Source: Deltaproteobacteria bacterium (GTDB lineage Bacteria; Myxococcota_A; Polyangia; Polyangiales; Houyiibacteriaceae). Taken from it: a DNA stretch of 14,088 bases. The translations under genes were made by a program, and so were the position numbers. The notes beneath the pieces were generated by a model. It did not search any database and was not told where the DNA came from. It saw only the letters and a list, made by a program, of their open reading frames with translations. Location: contig JAPUKT010000435.1 in the NCBI GenBank assembly GCA_027295555.1, positions 1 through 14,088 on the forward strand. Reading direction: 5' to 3'. How positions within the stretch are numbered: the first letter of the stretch is position 1; each line of letters starts with the position of its first letter. Shown piece by piece: positions 9,405 to 14,088 of this stretch.

Positions 9405-10790
9405 ATGGCCAGGTTCTGCGCCTTAGCCGTGATCGGGCTAGCGTCGCTCGGCGTCTCCGTGCGCGTGACGGGGGAAGAGGCGCCGAACACCCGCGTCTAT
9501 CACTTGGACGAATACACTGCGGCGGCCATCCAGCGCTACCCCTCTCTCCGGGCAGCCAAGGCCGACATCGCGGTCGCGCATGCGCGGTTGAACGAGGCCA
9601 AGCTGTCGCCGTTTTTCCAGTTCCAAGGGAGGGCCACCTTCTTCGTCCGGCCCAAGGCTTCGGGTACGCCCATCTTCAGCCCCGACAGTCAGCTTCCGTT
9701 CAGCAACCCTTGGGGCCCGGGCGTCGAGCTCTTCGTCGAGGGAGGCATCCCCATCTATACGTTCGGCAAGTACCGTGCGGGCAAGACCGCCGCGAGGGCG
9801 GGGATCAAGACCGCGGAGCAAGAACGGGTAAAGACACTCAACCAGGTCGTCTACGACGTGCGCCGCGCGTACTTCGGCACACAACTCTCGCTCGACCTTC
9901 AGTCGATGATCTCAGAGGGCAAGGGTAAGCTCACCAAGGCCGTCGAGAAGCTCGAGGCGCGCCTCAATGCCGACGACCCACGGGTCAAACAAGTCGACTA
10001 CTGGCGCTTGCTCTCGACGTTGTCCGAGATCGAGTCGCGGGAGTCAGAGGCGCTGCGGCTGGAGGCGTCGGCGCGCGTTGCGCTGGAGATCCTGTCCGGA
10101 ATCAAGCCGGCGATCGTTCCCGAATGTGCGCTCGAACCGGTAAAGAGTGAAATTCTCGAGCTCAGCGAACATCTCGATCGCGCGCTCGCCAACCGGCCTG
10201 AGGTCGAGCAGCTCAACGCGGCCAAATCCGCACGAGAAGCGAACTTGGTCGTCAAGCGAGCAGGTTACCTACCCGACATCATCCTCGCTCTGGCCGCAAA
10301 TTTCGCCAGCACGCCCATCGTCACCGACATCGACAACCCCTTCATCATCGACCGCGGCAACTTCAGGGCCGCGTTTGCCGGTCTCGTGGCGAAGTGGGAG
10401 CTCGACTTCGCCGGGACCAACGCCCGTATCAAAGCGGCCAAGGCCGAGATCGAATCGTTGAAGGCGAAGACCGAAGAGGCACATCGGGGCATCGAGCTCG
10501 AGGTGACCGCTCTCTTCGAGCATCTACAAGACTCTAAGCGCAGGATGAACTCCTGGGCTCGCGCCGAAAGGGAGACCCGGAAGTGGTTCATCTCGGCGGG
10601 CCAGGGCTACGAGGTCGGCACCATGAGCGCGAAGGACCTCGAAGACTCGATCGAAGGATATCTCAGCGCCCGCTCGAAGCATCTGATGGCGATCGCCGAG
10701 TACAATCTCGCGATTGCGGGGTTGGAGCAGGCAACCGGCGTGCCGCTGGTCGACCCCAAGGGCTGGCGACCGCCGGGCTGCGGGGAATAA
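9405..10790 (+). CDS. TolC-family outer membrane efflux/secretion channel
   Basis: TolC-type proteins form trimeric outer-membrane beta barrels with a long periplasmic alpha-helical tunnel used by efflux pumps and type I secretion. From ATG 9405 there are 461 residues: a signal peptide (about 1-24), then two similar halves, as is usual for this family. Half one has helix segments with AAIQRYPSLRAAKADIAVAHARLNEAKLSPFF (residues 40-71), a strand region (72-120, PIYTFGKYRAGK), and long helices to about 235. Half two repeats it: LANRPEVEQLNAAKSAREANLVVKRAGYLPDI, strands (295-338), then helices ending YNLAIAGLEQATGVPL. A GTG at 9369 would add 12 residues. Neither start has a clean Shine-Dalgarno; I chose the ATG for its compact signal peptide. 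It lies 52 nt after skp. No partner inner-membrane pump or adaptor gene is in view, so the substrate is unknown. Confidence 0.88.
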   Translation: MARFCALAVIGLASLGVSVRVTGEEAPNTRVYHLDEYTAAAIQRYPSLRAAKADIAVAHARLNEAKLSPFFQFQGRATFFVRPKASGTPIFSPDSQLPFSNPWGPGVELFVEGGIPIYTFGKYRAGKTAARAGIKTAEQERVKTLNQVVYDVRRAYFGTQLSLDLQSMISEGKGKLTKAVEKLEARLNADDPRVKQVDYWRLLSTLSEIESRESEALRLEASARVALEILSGIKPAIVPECALEPVKSEILELSEHLDRALANRPEVEQLNAAKSAREANLVVKRAGYLPDIILALAANFASTPIVTDIDNPFIIDRGNFRAAFAGLVAKWELDFAGTNARIKAAKAEIESLKAKTEEAHRGIELEVTALFEHLQDSKRRMNSWARAERETRKWFISAGQGYEVGTMSAKDLEDSIEGYLSARSKHLMAIAEYNLAIAGLEQATGVPLVDPKGWRPPGCGE

Positions 10791-10799
10791 ATCGTCGGC

Positions 10800-10805
10800 T
10801 ATAGT
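10800..10805 (+). promoter_or_regulatory. Possible -10 element just before the mlaC-like gene
   Basis: TATAGT ends 7 nt before the ATG at 10813, so a transcript from it would be leaderless or nearly so. The surrounding CGGCTATAGTCGTCC is almost identical (13 of 15) to CGGCTATAGCCGCCC around the bamA -10. There is no recognisable -35 at 15-18 nt, so function is uncertain. Confidence 0.3.
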
Positions 10806-10812
10806 CGTCCCA

Positions 10813-11472
10813 ATGGAAGATATGGGGCGTTTTACCACTATTTCATTCGTAATTGCTGGGCTTTTGTCGGTAGCCGGACCGCTGCTCGCCCAGAGCCCTG
10901 CGGCCGGCAGCGCAGCGGACCCCGTCATCGACGTCGAGGCCGCCGAGACCTTCATTCGGACGAAGCACAACAAGGTGCGTGCCGTGCTGCGGCGGCCCGA
11001 TACCCCGAAGCGCGCGGAGCGGCTCACCGAGCTCCTCGGCGAGTTCCTCGACTACGACATGCTCTCCGAGCTCTCTCTCGACCAAGAATGGAACAAGCGC
11101 TCGCCAAAGGAACGAAAGCAATTCGTGAGCCTCCTCCGCCAGCTCGTCGAACGCCAGTACCAGAACAACATGGAGTCGACCCTCAAGTACAAGGTAACCT
11201 GGGTGGATGCCGAGGCCATCGACAACACCGGCGCCCTCGTCAAGTCATCCGCCCGCTCCCGAAAGAAGAAGCGGAAACCCCCCGTCGAGATCAATTACAG
11301 CATGCGTCCTGAAGGCCGCGAATGGCGCGTCTGGGATATCTCCACCGACGGTGTCAGCTTGGTCAAGAACTACAAACGCCAGTTCCGCCGCGTGATCAAC
11401 GACGAAGGCTGGAAGGGCCTGATCGACCGGATGGAAAAGAAGCTCAACCAAGAAGAGGACGAGCTGATCTAA
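10813..11472 (+). CDS. MlaC/Ttg2D-family periplasmic phospholipid-binding protein
   Basis: MlaC is the soluble carrier that moves phospholipid between the outer membrane and the MlaFEDB ABC transporter in the inner membrane. From ATG 10813 there are 219 residues; an ATG at 10822 gives 216 and removes two acidic residues from the signal peptide n-region, so it is a real alternative. The signal peptide ends near LLAQ (27). Family features follow: the helical LTELLGEFLDYDMLSELSLDQEWNKRSPKERKQFVSLLRQLVE region (71-113), then YSMRPEGREWRVWDISTDGVSLVKNYKRQF (162-191), close to the family pattern of a Val/Ile-x-Asp segment and GVSLVxNYRxQF, and a final helix GWKGLIDRMEKKL. An unusual basic stretch RSRKKKRKPP (149-158) lies between two strands. 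The start is 22 nt after the tolC-like stop. No mlaE, mlaF or mlaD gene is in the window. Confidence 0.87.
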   Translation: MEDMGRFTTISFVIAGLLSVAGPLLAQSPAAGSAADPVIDVEAAETFIRTKHNKVRAVLRRPDTPKRAERLTELLGEFLDYDMLSELSLDQEWNKRSPKERKQFVSLLRQLVERQYQNNMESTLKYKVTWVDAEAIDNTGALVKSSARSRKKKRKPPVEINYSMRPEGREWRVWDISTDGVSLVKNYKRQFRRVINDEGWKGLIDRMEKKLNQEEDELI

Positions 11473-11481
11473 AACCCCGGG

Positions 11482-11736
11482 GTGGCGCTGGCACTGGCAG
11501 ATCAGCTCAAGAGGGCTGCCCAGAGTGTCGTGCTGAATATCGCGGAGGCACGAGGGAGTGACGCGGGAAATGCGCGAGCCCGATTTGCGACAGCGTGTGG
11601 GTCTGCGAAGGAAGTCCGAGCGGCACTCGACGTTGCAAGCGACTGGGGGTACATCGAGGCGCAGACGGCGACTCACCTCGATGAGAGACTCGATGAGGTG
11701 TGCGCCATCACGTGGTGCTTGGCTCGAAGGGGCTAA
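11482..11736 (+). pseudogene. Four-helix-bundle (S23/IVS) protein, 5'-truncated remnant
   Basis: The 84-codon frame reads LADQLKRAAQSVVLNIAE, then GNARARFATACGSAKEVRAALDVASDWGYIE, and continues to a normal end. This is the middle and C-terminal part of the four-helix-bundle family first known from intervening sequences of 23S rRNA genes (S23 family). Intact members of about 115-130 residues begin with a first helix of about 30-40 residues that is missing here. The only start candidate is a GTG at 11482 without a real ribosome binding site, 9 nt after the MlaC-like gene's stop. It therefore looks like a remnant whose 5' part was deleted when it came to abut that gene. It could still be translated by read-through coupling, but folding without helix 1 is doubtful. 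Confidence 0.7.
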
Positions 11737-11769
11737 CGCCCCGAAAGCCTCCAGGACATCGCGCAGACT

Positions 11770-11967
11770 TCATCCACACGCGCTGGCGAACCGCGCTCTC
11801 GCCGTCCCCGCGTCATTCCCCTCGGCCTCCGCAATGTTGAGGACCACGCTGTTCATGGCCCTCCGAACTTGGTCGAAGAGGTCTTTGTCCCTTTTGCGAA
11901 TGACTGGAAGAAGAGGTTGCAATCCCTCCGCTGCCTGAAGTGCCTTCTGTTGAACGATGAATCCCAT
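11770..11967 (-). pseudogene. Four-helix-bundle (S23/IVS) protein, 3'-truncated copy
   Basis: From ATG 11967 the 65-codon frame has helix 1 (VQQKALQAAEGLQPLLPVIR), then DLFDQVRRAMNSVVLNIAEAEG and TARARFASACG. This is the N-terminal half of the same S23 family as the convergent remnant at 11482-11736. It stops at a TGA exactly where the conserved GSAxEV segment should follow. Reading on in the same frame gives SLRDVLEAFGALA, a plausible decayed continuation, so the gene seems to be broken by the stop and by loss of its tail. Shared segments differ at many residues and bases from the plus-strand copy, so these are diverged paralogues rather than a recent duplication. The start has an excellent AAAGGA Shine-Dalgarno 8 nt upstream, located inside the long hairpin at 11972-12041. 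Confidence 0.68.
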
Positions 11968-11971
11968 GAGT

Positions 11972-12041
11972 GATTTCCTTTCTGAGTGGATCGGGTCCCC
12001 TCACAAAGGGAGGGGGACCCTAGCCGCTCAGAAAGGAAATC
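11972..12041. repeat. 29-bp imperfect inverted repeat (long hairpin)
   Basis: Arms 11972-12000 and 12013-12041 pair around a 12-nt loop. The outer 15 bp are perfect (GATTTCCTTTCTGAG with CTCAGAAAGGAAATC), the inner 8 bp are perfect (GGGTCCCC with GGGGACCC), and the 6 bp between them are mostly paired. On the minus strand the loop-proximal side leads into the S23-like gene, and the outer arm contains its AAAGGA ribosome binding site (complement of 11976-11981). It lacks a T-run in either direction, so it is not an ordinary terminator. Confidence 0.85.
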
Positions 12042-12064
12042 GCGGTAACACAAGAATGATCACA

Positions 12065-12132
12065 CGGACACTGGCGCTGACACTGCCGCTGTCATTGTCG
12101 CTGCTGCTGCCGCCGCTGCTTAAAAGTGTCCG
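12065..12132. repeat. CTG-type imperfect hexamer tract flanked by an 8-bp inverted repeat
   Basis: From about 12071 to 12120 the sequence is built of CTGNCN-like units (CTGGCG, CTGACA, CTGCCG, CTGTCA, TTGTCG, CTGCTG, CTGCCG and so on). It is bounded by CGGACACT (12065-12072) and its complement AGTGTCCG (12125-12132). Translated from an ATG at 12056 it gives a Leu/Ser/Pro-rich peptide, but there is no well-placed ribosome binding site and I do not call it a gene. It is low-complexity DNA of unknown role. Confidence 0.6.
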
Positions 12133-12135
12133 CCC

Positions 12136-12162
12136 GGCGGCGGCCCCCCCAGGCCGCGCGCC
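12136..12162 (-). terminator. Possible terminator-like GC hairpin downstream of the Crp-like gene
   Basis: GCGGCC (12140-12145) and GGCCGC (12152-12157) form a 6-bp stem with a 6-nt loop. A further 3 bp (12136-12138 with 12160-12162) can pair past an internal mismatch. It lies about 20 nt after the stop of the minus-strand Crp-like gene. The nearest T-run on that strand (TTTT, complement of 12122-12125) is about ten nucleotides past the stem, too far for a textbook intrinsic terminator. Confidence 0.3.
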
Positions 12163-12182
12163 GTTCGGACGATCCCCCTAAG

Positions 12183-12911
12183 TCATACCCTCTTTCGCAG
12201 TCCTGCGACGTCCCTGATCACGACGCGGCGGTGATCGGTTGCGATCAACTCGCCCCTCTTGAACGCGCCGAGTACCAGTGTAACGGTTTCCCGAGTCGAG
12301 CCGACATAGCTCGCAATCTCCTGATGTGTGAACTTCACACCAACGAGAATTCCCCGCGAGTCTGGGATACCGTGTCGTGAGGACGCATCGAGAAGAAACT
12401 CTGCAACCCGCGATTCTACGCTGCGGGTGAGCAACGCATCGATTCGGCGCTCCGCCATGAGGCGACGCTCCCCCATCAACCGATGCATCGCAGACGCAAA
12501 CTCCAGATCCTCGCTCATCACCATCTTGATGAGGCGCGGCGGGATCCGAAGCGCTTCCACGTAATCCAGAACCACCGTCTCGAGGCGGGCTTCCGGATCG
12601 ACCAAGGACATCTCCCCCACGAGATCGCCGGGTCCGTAGTATCCGAGTGTAAGCTCTCGTTCCGGCGTACGACGTACGCGCCGGACGCGACCACTGCCGA
12701 TCACGAAGATAGCCGGGTCGCTAGGCATACAAAGAGATTCCCGTCGGTCTGCGTCCACGAGGGCGCTTCCGTCGAGGACACGCTCGCGGAGCTCCGCCCC
12801 CAATGCTTCGAAAACCCTGCATCGAGCAAGGATGCGGACCCGACGTTCTTCCGTCGTTCGCAGTCGTCGCGCGCCAGAGCCGCTTTGAAGTGCAGGAGCG
12901 TTCGAATCCAT
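12183..12911 (-). CDS. Crp/Fnr-family transcriptional regulator
   Basis: From ATG 12911 there are 242 residues. An N-terminal cyclic-nucleotide-binding-like beta roll occupies about 30-130 (including YYGPGDLVGEMSLVD, 91-105), then the dimer helix (about 131-165), then a C-terminal winged helix. The recognition region FTHQEIASYVGSTRETVTLVLGAFKRGELI (194-223) is a clear Crp-type helix-turn-helix. I chose this ATG over the longer frame from 12971 because AAGG lies 8 nt upstream and a TGTGATAAT extended -10 lies inside the longer version. After GEMSLVD the CRP pair Arg-Ser that binds cAMP phosphate is replaced (ARLETVVL), so cAMP binding is doubtful. Only two cysteines (31, 61) are present, so there is no FNR-like Fe-S cluster. 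Ligand and targets are unknown. It is transcribed divergently from the DUF507 gene. Confidence 0.9.
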   Translation of the reverse strand: MDSNAPALQSGSGARRLRTTEERRVRILARCRVFEALGAELRERVLDGSALVDADRRESLCMPSDPAIFVIGSGRVRRVRRTPERELTLGYYGPGDLVGEMSLVDPEARLETVVLDYVEALRIPPRLIKMVMSEDLEFASAMHRLMGERRLMAERRIDALLTRSVESRVAEFLLDASSRHGIPDSRGILVGVKFTHQEIASYVGSTRETVTLVLGAFKRGELIATDHRRVVIRDVAGLRKRV

Positions 12912-12919
12912 ACTTACAG

Positions 12920-12924
12920 CCTTA
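12920..12924 (-). promoter_or_regulatory. Ribosome binding site of the Crp-like gene
   Basis: TAAGG on the minus strand lies 8 nt before the ATG at 12911. It decides between this start and upstream in-frame ATGs at 12938 and 12971. Confidence 0.65.
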
Positions 12925-12934
12925 ACGGTATGGT

Positions 12935-12972
12935 GCATTATCACAGGATTACCGTCAAGACGCATTTTCACA
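12935..12972 (-). promoter_or_regulatory. Direct repeat TGTGAwAATGC, candidate operator
   Basis: On the minus strand TGTGAAAATGC (complement of 12962-12972) and TGTGATAATGC (complement of 12935-12945) are direct repeats 27 nt apart. The downstream copy overlaps the extended -10. TGTGA is the canonical half-site of Crp-family proteins, but neither copy has the inverted TCACA partner. Autoregulation by the adjacent Crp-like protein is an inference. Confidence 0.4.
12937..12945 (-). promoter_or_regulatory. Extended -10 promoter of the Crp-like gene
   Basis: On the minus strand TGTGATAAT fits the extended -10 consensus TGnTATAAT at all but one fixed base. No good -35 is present at 16-18 nt, which extended -10 promoters can tolerate. 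Transcription would start near 12930, leaving about 18 nt before the ATG at 12911. Confidence 0.5.
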
Positions 12973-13001
12973 AAGACGGTTCAGCTAAAGGTTCAGTCGT
13001 G

Positions 13002-13030
13002 TTGACCGGAACCCCCGCCTTCGCTAGGGT
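13002..13030 (+). promoter_or_regulatory. Candidate promoter for the DUF507 and yicC genes
   Basis: TTGACC (13002-13007), a 17-nt spacer, then TAGGGT (13025-13030). Transcription would start near 13037, about 43 nt before the ATG at 13080. The geometry is the same as upstream of prfB, bamA and ompH. Confidence 0.5.
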
Positions 13031-13079
13031 CGCGACGCCGGGAGGGGGTCGCTCCAGAGTCCCGTCCGACACCATAAAT

Positions 13080-13592
13080 ATGCGACTTTACTCGGGAAAA
13101 ATCGGGCCGATCGTCGATGATTTGGTGAGGGACCTCACCGCTCAAGGGGACATCGAGGTCGAGCAGGAGGCCGAGGTCCGGCTGGACCTGGAAGCCGTGC
13201 TCAAGGAATTCGTCCGGCGCGAGCGCCAAGTGATCGACGAGGCCAAGGATCGAATGGAGCGCGAGGGCCTCGGGTACTCGCAGCTAGGCCGGATGCGGCA
13301 ACGGGTGTCCAAGGAGATGGGCTTCCCTCCGCAGGACGAGGTGCTGCCCTACCTCGTCGATCAGCTCCTCAACATGTTGTTCCACAGCGCGAACGTCATC
13401 GAGATCTACGCGGACGACGTGACCCTGCGAAAGAAAATGACGCCCGTACTTCGTCGGCACATGGAGGTCGAGACGGGCCTCGACGCAGAGGTTCGCTCGA
13501 AGATCAAGAACCTCCAAGAAGGCACCGCCGTGTTCGAGGTCGAGTACGCCAAGGTGCTGGACCAGATCAAGCGCAAGCGCGGGCTCGAGTAG
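13080..13592 (+). CDS. DUF507 family protein
   Basis: From ATG 13080 there are 170 residues. The beginning MRLYSGKI is the usual start of DUF507 proteins, short soluble proteins of unknown function. No signal peptide or membrane helix is visible. The protein is almost entirely charged helix: VRLDLEAVLKEFVRRERQVIDEAKDRMERE (33-62), a central QLGRMRQRVSKEMGFPPQDE (68-87), the LVDQLLNMLFHSANVIEIYADD segment (92-113), and a C-terminal helix pattern ending DQIKRKRGLE. The length suggests two related DUF507-like halves. A longer open frame from 12483 runs antisense through the Crp-like gene and is not real. There is no Shine-Dalgarno before the ATG. yicC starts 8 nt after the stop, so the two are likely co-transcribed. 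I assign no function. Confidence 0.88.
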   Translation: MRLYSGKIGPIVDDLVRDLTAQGDIEVEQEAEVRLDLEAVLKEFVRRERQVIDEAKDRMEREGLGYSQLGRMRQRVSKEMGFPPQDEVLPYLVDQLLNMLFHSANVIEIYADDVTLRKKMTPVLRRHMEVETGLDAEVRSKIKNLQEGTAVFEVEYAKVLDQIKRKRGLE

Positions 13593-13599
13593 GCGTCTG

Positions 13600-14088
13600 A
13601 TGCAGAGCATGACTGGATACGGGAGCGGCCGGGCCATCCTTGGTGACGGGCACGTCGTGCTCGATCTACGTGCGGTCAACCACAGGTACTTGGATGTCCG
13701 GGTACGCCTGCCGTCGCGCATTCAGAACCGCACCCCGACGGTGGAGCGCGTCATCCGTGCCCGCCTCGAGCGGGGGCGCATCGACGCGACCGCGAGGTTC
13801 GAAGGGCAGACCCTCCCTCAGCCGACGTTGGACATCGATCGTGCGCGTTCGATTTACGAAGAGCTTGGCGCGTTGCGCGATGCGCTGAGCCCCGACGAGC
13901 CCTTGCCCCTCTCGTTGCTCTCCTGCGTGCCTGACCTCTTCGTGGTCAGCCGAGCAATCGACGAGGAAGCCCTGAACCAAGCGCTCGTCGCCGCCACCGA
14001 GGAAGCTTGCCACGCGGTGAGCACCATGCGACGCACTGAAGGCAAGGCACTGGGGGAGGAGCTCACGAAACGGCTGGGCGACGTCGCC
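13600..14088 (+). CDS. yicC: YicC family endoribonuclease, N-terminal part (runs off window)
   Basis: The frame is open from ATG 13600 to the right edge (163 residues), so the C-terminal DUF1732 region is not seen. The N-terminus MQSMTGYGSGRA and the segment VVLDLRAVNHRYLDVRVRLP (residues 19-38) are the hallmark of the YicC N-terminal domain (usual form MSMTGFGRA and VNHRYLD). Further matches are RARLERGRIDATARFE and the later helix region ending EGKALGEELTKRL. E. coli YicC is an endoribonuclease linked to RNA decay and stationary-phase fitness. AGG, overlapping the DUF507 stop, lies 6 nt before the ATG; a second ATG at 13609 is the common family start and is a possible alternative. In many bacteria yicC is followed by gmk (guanylate kinase), which would lie beyond the window. 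Confidence 0.93.
   Translation, partial: MQSMTGYGSGRAILGDGHVVLDLRAVNHRYLDVRVRLPSRIQNRTPTVERVIRARLERGRIDATARFEGQTLPQPTLDIDRARSIYEELGALRDALSPDEPLPLSLLSCVPDLFVVSRAIDEEALNQALVAATEEACHAVSTMRRTEGKALGEELTKRLGDVA

Noticed and set aside
10714..10812. 33-residue longer N-terminus of the MlaC-like protein
   Set aside because: It reads through the end of the tolC-like gene and would bury the signal peptide behind a charged segment.
11729..11742. GGGGC-TAAC-GCCCC hairpin at the end of the plus-strand S23 remnant, considered as a terminator
   Set aside because: The stem is only 5 bp and there is no T-run on either strand.
11473..12182. CRISPR array, tRNA, IS element or diversity-generating retroelement in the gene-poor patch
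   Set aside because: There are no regularly spaced direct repeats, no cloverleaf, no transposase frame, and no reverse transcriptase or template repeat. The four-helix-bundle frames resemble Avd-type proteins only in fold family.
12912..12971. 20-residue longer N-terminus of the Crp-like protein (ATG 12971)
   Set aside because: The ATG at 12911 has a proper AAGG at 8 nt and an extended -10 at 12937-12945 that lies within the longer version; the extra residues resemble no Crp-family start.
12483..13079. Long N-terminal extension of the DUF507 frame (open from 12483)
   Set aside because: The extension is antisense to the Crp-like gene and includes its promoter. The DUF507 family begins at MRLYSGKI, which matches ATG 13080.

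Overview
The window is high-G+C bacterial chromosome coding densely on the plus strand. It reads as core genome of a Gram-negative deltaproteobacterium in the old sense. Myxococcota, perhaps a Polyangiales/Sandaracinaceae-type genome, is my inference from the prfB-lysS-lol-bamA-ompH order, the TatT-like lipoprotein, the DUF507 protein and the four-helix-bundle (S23/IVS) remnants. No taxonomic marker such as rRNA is present.

Layout. At 1-308 (minus) is the N-terminal part of a lipoprotein resembling TRAP-associated TatT. At 461-6069 (plus) is a tight gene string: prfB (RF2, with its programmed +1 frameshift intact), lysS, a LolC/E-type permease with an unusual N-terminal membrane extension, and lolD. 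At 6118-8712 is bamA, followed by a Skp/OmpH chaperone (8804-9352), a TolC-type outer-membrane channel protein (9405-10790) and an MlaC-type periplasmic lipid carrier (10813-11472). At 11473-12182 is a roughly 700-nt accessory patch without an intact gene. It holds two broken, convergent S23-family genes, a long imperfect hairpin and a CTG-type repeat tract. At 12183-12911 (minus) is a Crp/Fnr-family regulator, divergent from a DUF507 gene (13080-13592), which is followed at once by yicC (13600 to the window edge).

How the genes work together. Apart from translation (RF2, LysRS), the plus-strand block builds the outer membrane. The Lol permease and LolD would extract lipoproteins from the inner membrane. 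Skp escorts unfolded porins, BamA inserts them, a TolC-like channel is one probable client, and MlaC shuttles phospholipid between the membranes. In many deltaproteobacteria bamA-ompH is followed by lpxD-fabZ-lpxA; here tolC- and mlaC-like genes follow instead.

Several upstream regions share a promoter shape: TTGACM, a spacer of exactly 17 nt, then a -10 beginning TA (TATAGC, or TAG followed by three variable bases). Most of the window is ordinary core genome. The least ordinary parts are the S23/hairpin patch, the N-terminal fusion on the Lol permease, and the duplicated TGTGAwAATGC motif at the Crp-like gene's promoter.
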